DNA of 7,605 nt from Alphaproteobacteria bacterium (lineage in GTDB: Bacteria > Pseudomonadota > Alphaproteobacteria > Caulobacterales > Maricaulaceae): the NCBI GenBank assembly GCA_030428405.1, contig JAUIEH010000116.1:1-7605 (forward strand), read 5' to 3'. The notes under the pieces are model-generated. The model did not search any database. It saw nothing but the letters and a program-made list of their open reading frames with translations, and was not told where the DNA came from. Below are positions 5,902 through 7,605 of this stretch, one piece after another (position 1 is the first letter of the stretch; each line of letters begins with the position of its first letter). A program made the position numbers and the translations under genes.

Positions 5902-7515
5902 AGCGCGCCGGCCAATCTTGCAGCGCGACTATCCGCTCACGCATCAGCATCGCCCGACGCCGAGGCGCTGATCTGGCGCGCAGGCGGCGAACGCTGCGCG
6001 TGGACGTTTCGAGAAATCGAAGCGCACGCCGCGCGTAGTGCGGAAAGGCTGGCGGCGCGCGGCGTTTCGAAGGGCGAGCGCGTTCTGGCGGTGCAGCCAA
6101 TGGCGCCGGCGCTTTACGTCGCGCTGATCGCTCTGTTTCGCCTGGGCGCCGTTGCGGTCTTTCCCGACCCGCAGTCATTGCGCCGCACGATATTGAGCGC
6201 AGTAGAACTGCTTGAACCGCGGGCCATGATCGGTCCGTTCGCCGCGCAGTTTTTGCGCATGGCCACGCCGTCCTTGTGGAAACTGGCTTCGTTCCACACC
6301 TCCGGCGTTGCGCCGTTCTCAACACTGCTTCTCGCGGAGGGTGGGCCGTCCCACGACCTATCCAACGTTGCGCCCGAAGCGCCCGCGCTGGCCACTTTCA
6401 CCAGCGGCTCCACGGGCGCGCCGAAAGCGCTCGTCCGCTCGCATGCGCTCCTCGGCGCACAACAGGACGCCGTCGCAGCGGGGCTCGGCCTGGCGCCGGG
6501 TCAGCGCTGGCTCAGCACGCTGCCGGTGTTTCCGCTGTCCATCCTGGCGGCGGGCGCCACGGCGCTTTTGCCCGCCGTCGACGTGCGCAAGCCCGCCGAA
6601 GTCGACGCCGAAGGGCTGATCGATCAGATCGCCGCTGAAGAAGTCACGGGGCTCATCGCCTCGCCCTCGCTCGGCGAACGCCTCGCACTTCAGGCGCGCG
6701 AGAATGACAGCCGGCTCGCAAGCCTGCAGCAGGTCTTTCTCGGCGGCGGACCGGTATTCCCGGACATCGCGGCCGCATGGTCAAAAGCTGCGCCGCATAC
6801 GGCCTGTCATGTCGCCTATGGCTCCAGCGAAGCCGAGCCAATCGCACATCGCCGCGCGCAAGGCGCCGATGAGGAGGCATCATCAATCGCCGCACAGGGC
6901 GGCGGGCTTCTCGTCGGTCCGCCAACAGATGAAACGCGACTGCGCGTTATTCGCGATCATTGGGGCGCGCCGCTCGCAGCGATGTCCGGCGCTGAACTCG
7001 ACGCGCTCAAAGCGGCAGATGGCGAGCCGGGCGAGATCATCGTTGCAGGCGCGCATGTGCTACCCGGATATTTTAACGGCGCGGGTGACGACGAAACCCG
7101 CATCCGCGTCGACGGCGAGGCCTGGTTTCGCACGGGCGACGCTGGCGTAATCGACGGTCAAGGCCGCGTGCGCCTGCTTGGCCGGTGCGCCGAACGGATC
7201 AATATCGGCGCGCGCGCCGCCTATCCGCTGCAAATCGAAGCGATCATCCGCGCCGAAGCTCCTCATGCGCGCACCGCCGCCCTCCAAATGGATGAGGGCG
7301 TTGTATGTCTTGTTGAAAAAATTGGGGTTCGGGAAGCGAACGCCATGCTCGAACAACTGAGTGATTATGGCGTGACGTGCGTGTTGTCCCCAGATCGCGT
7401 GCCCATGGACCGGCGCCACGGCTCGAAAGTGGATTATCCTCGCGCCCGCGCGCTCGCCCGTAAGATCTTGTTGAAGCGCGCAGAATCAGACGGCCGCAAC
7501 GCGCCAGACGCGTAA
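5899..7515 (+). CDS. AMP-forming acyl/carboxylate ligase, OleC-like
   Basis: A 538-residue member of the ANL adenylating enzymes. Visible core motifs: phosphate loop TFTSGSTGAPKAL (166-178), A5 VAYGSSEAEPIA (305-316), A7 WFRTGD (409-414) followed by GRVRLLGRCAERINIG (422-437), and the C-terminal catalytic-type Lys510 in RRHGSKVDYPR. The text around these sites ('FRLGAVAVFPDP', 'YGSSEAEP', 'VPMDRRHGSKVD') most resembles OleC, the ATP-dependent beta-lactone synthetase of bacterial olefin synthesis, and its relatives ('RLGAVPVLIDPG', 'YGATEALP', 'iPVDxRHNAK'). It should adenylate a carboxylate; whether it then forms a thioester, amide, ester or lactone is not decided by the motifs. No carrier-protein or condensation domain is attached. 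The start is the ATG of a TGATG junction with the upstream gene, and gives a normal N-terminus (ANLAARLSAHASASPDAEAL). A longer open frame back to 5644 lies inside the upstream gene and is not credible. No Ole-type thiolase (OleA) or hydrolase (OleB) is visible here. Confidence 0.88.
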   Translation: MSAPANLAARLSAHASASPDAEALIWRAGGERCAWTFREIEAHAARSAERLAARGVSKGERVLAVQPMAPALYVALIALFRLGAVAVFPDPQSLRRTILSAVELLEPRAMIGPFAAQFLRMATPSLWKLASFHTSGVAPFSTLLLAEGGPSHDLSNVAPEAPALATFTSGSTGAPKALVRSHALLGAQQDAVAAGLGLAPGQRWLSTLPVFPLSILAAGATALLPAVDVRKPAEVDAEGLIDQIAAEEVTGLIASPSLGERLALQARENDSRLASLQQVFLGGGPVFPDIAAAWSKAAPHTACHVAYGSSEAEPIAHRRAQGADEEASSIAAQGGGLLVGPPTDETRLRVIRDHWGAPLAAMSGAELDALKAADGEPGEIIVAGAHVLPGYFNGAGDDETRIRVDGEAWFRTGDAGVIDGQGRVRLLGRCAERINIGARAAYPLQIEAIIRAEAPHARTAALQMDEGVVCLVEKIGVREANAMLEQLSDYGVTCVLSPDRVPMDRRHGSKVDYPRARALARKILLKRAESDGRNAPDA

Positions 7516-7532
7516 CCGGCAGAGAACGGATA
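7516..7532 (+). promoter_or_regulatory. Only intergenic gap, with weak ribosome binding site
   Basis: Seventeen bases separate the ligase stop from the next start. The stretch is too short for a promoter plus leader or for a hairpin terminator. It contains the purine-rich AGAGAACGGA, a weak Shine-Dalgarno-like site for the gene at 7533. Confidence 0.5.
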
Positions 7533-7605
7533 ATGGTGCGCGAGATGGAAGACACTGCCGAAGCCCTGTCTGACGAGGCCAAAATCGTCATCGCCGGCGC
7601 CGGCG
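7533..7605 (+). CDS. N-terminus of a Rossmann-fold, possibly FAD-dependent, oxidoreductase, 3' partial
   Basis: Only 24 codons plus one base are inside the window. After a polar leader (MVREMEDTAEALSDEA) comes KIVIAGAG, a hydrophobic strand running into GxG, the beginning of the dinucleotide-binding beta-alpha-beta motif of FAD- or NAD(P)-dependent enzymes. A motif this near the N-terminus with 'IVIAGAG' is most often a flavoprotein oxidase, monooxygenase or prenyl reductase, but a short-chain dehydrogenase cannot be excluded from so little sequence. Starts at ATG 7533, GTG 7536 and ATG 7545 are all in frame. The first is favoured because a purine-rich stretch (AGAGAACGGA, 7521-7530) precedes it. 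It follows the ligase gene by 17 bases in the same direction and is most likely the same transcript. Confidence 0.6.
   Translation, partial: MVREMEDTAEALSDEAKIVIAGAG

Overview
The window lies inside one tightly packed, plus-strand operon of a high-GC bacterium. Codons strongly favour G or C in third position, and the proteins are rich in Ala and Arg. The style suggests a proteobacterium, probably an alphaproteobacterium, but no marker gene here fixes the taxon. There are no RNA genes, mobile elements, CRISPR arrays or long intergenic stretches. All six genes run the same way. The first is cut by the left edge and the last by the right edge, so the promoter and terminator lie outside.

Layout: (1) 2-2482, a phosphotransferase of the rifampicin-phosphotransferase / PEP-synthase superfamily (ATP-grasp, substrate-binding middle domain, C-terminal swivelling His domain), 5' end missing. 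(2) 2479-3597, a DUF3419 protein related to BtaA, the enzyme that moves the 3-amino-3-carboxypropyl group of S-adenosylmethionine onto diacylglycerol. (3) 3594-4949, a polytopic membrane kinase of the dolichol/phytol/diacylglycerol kinase type with a hydrophobic C-terminal extension of about 225 residues. (4) 4946-5899, a GNAT-like acyltransferase. (5) 5899-7515, an AMP-forming acyl/carboxylate ligase most like OleC. (6) 7533 to the right edge, the first 24 codons of a protein with a dinucleotide-binding Rossmann motif, possibly a flavoprotein. Genes 1-5 are joined by four stop/start overlaps (ATGA three times, TGATG once), and gene 6 follows after 17 bases.

The set reads as a biosynthetic pathway rather than housekeeping: two phosphorylating enzymes of different chemistry, one SAM-dependent aminocarboxypropyl transferase, one acyltransferase, one adenylating ligase and a possible oxidoreductase. 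My working inference is an uncharacterised lipid or lipid-linked metabolite pathway. A lipid alcohol (diacylglycerol or a prenol) would be phosphorylated and/or given a homoserine-like head group. The free amine or carboxylate of that group would then be N-acylated or activated, instead of being N-trimethylated by BtaB as in betaine lipids. No BtaB-like methyltransferase is present in the window. Family assignments are well supported by visible motifs; substrates and product are not known from sequence.
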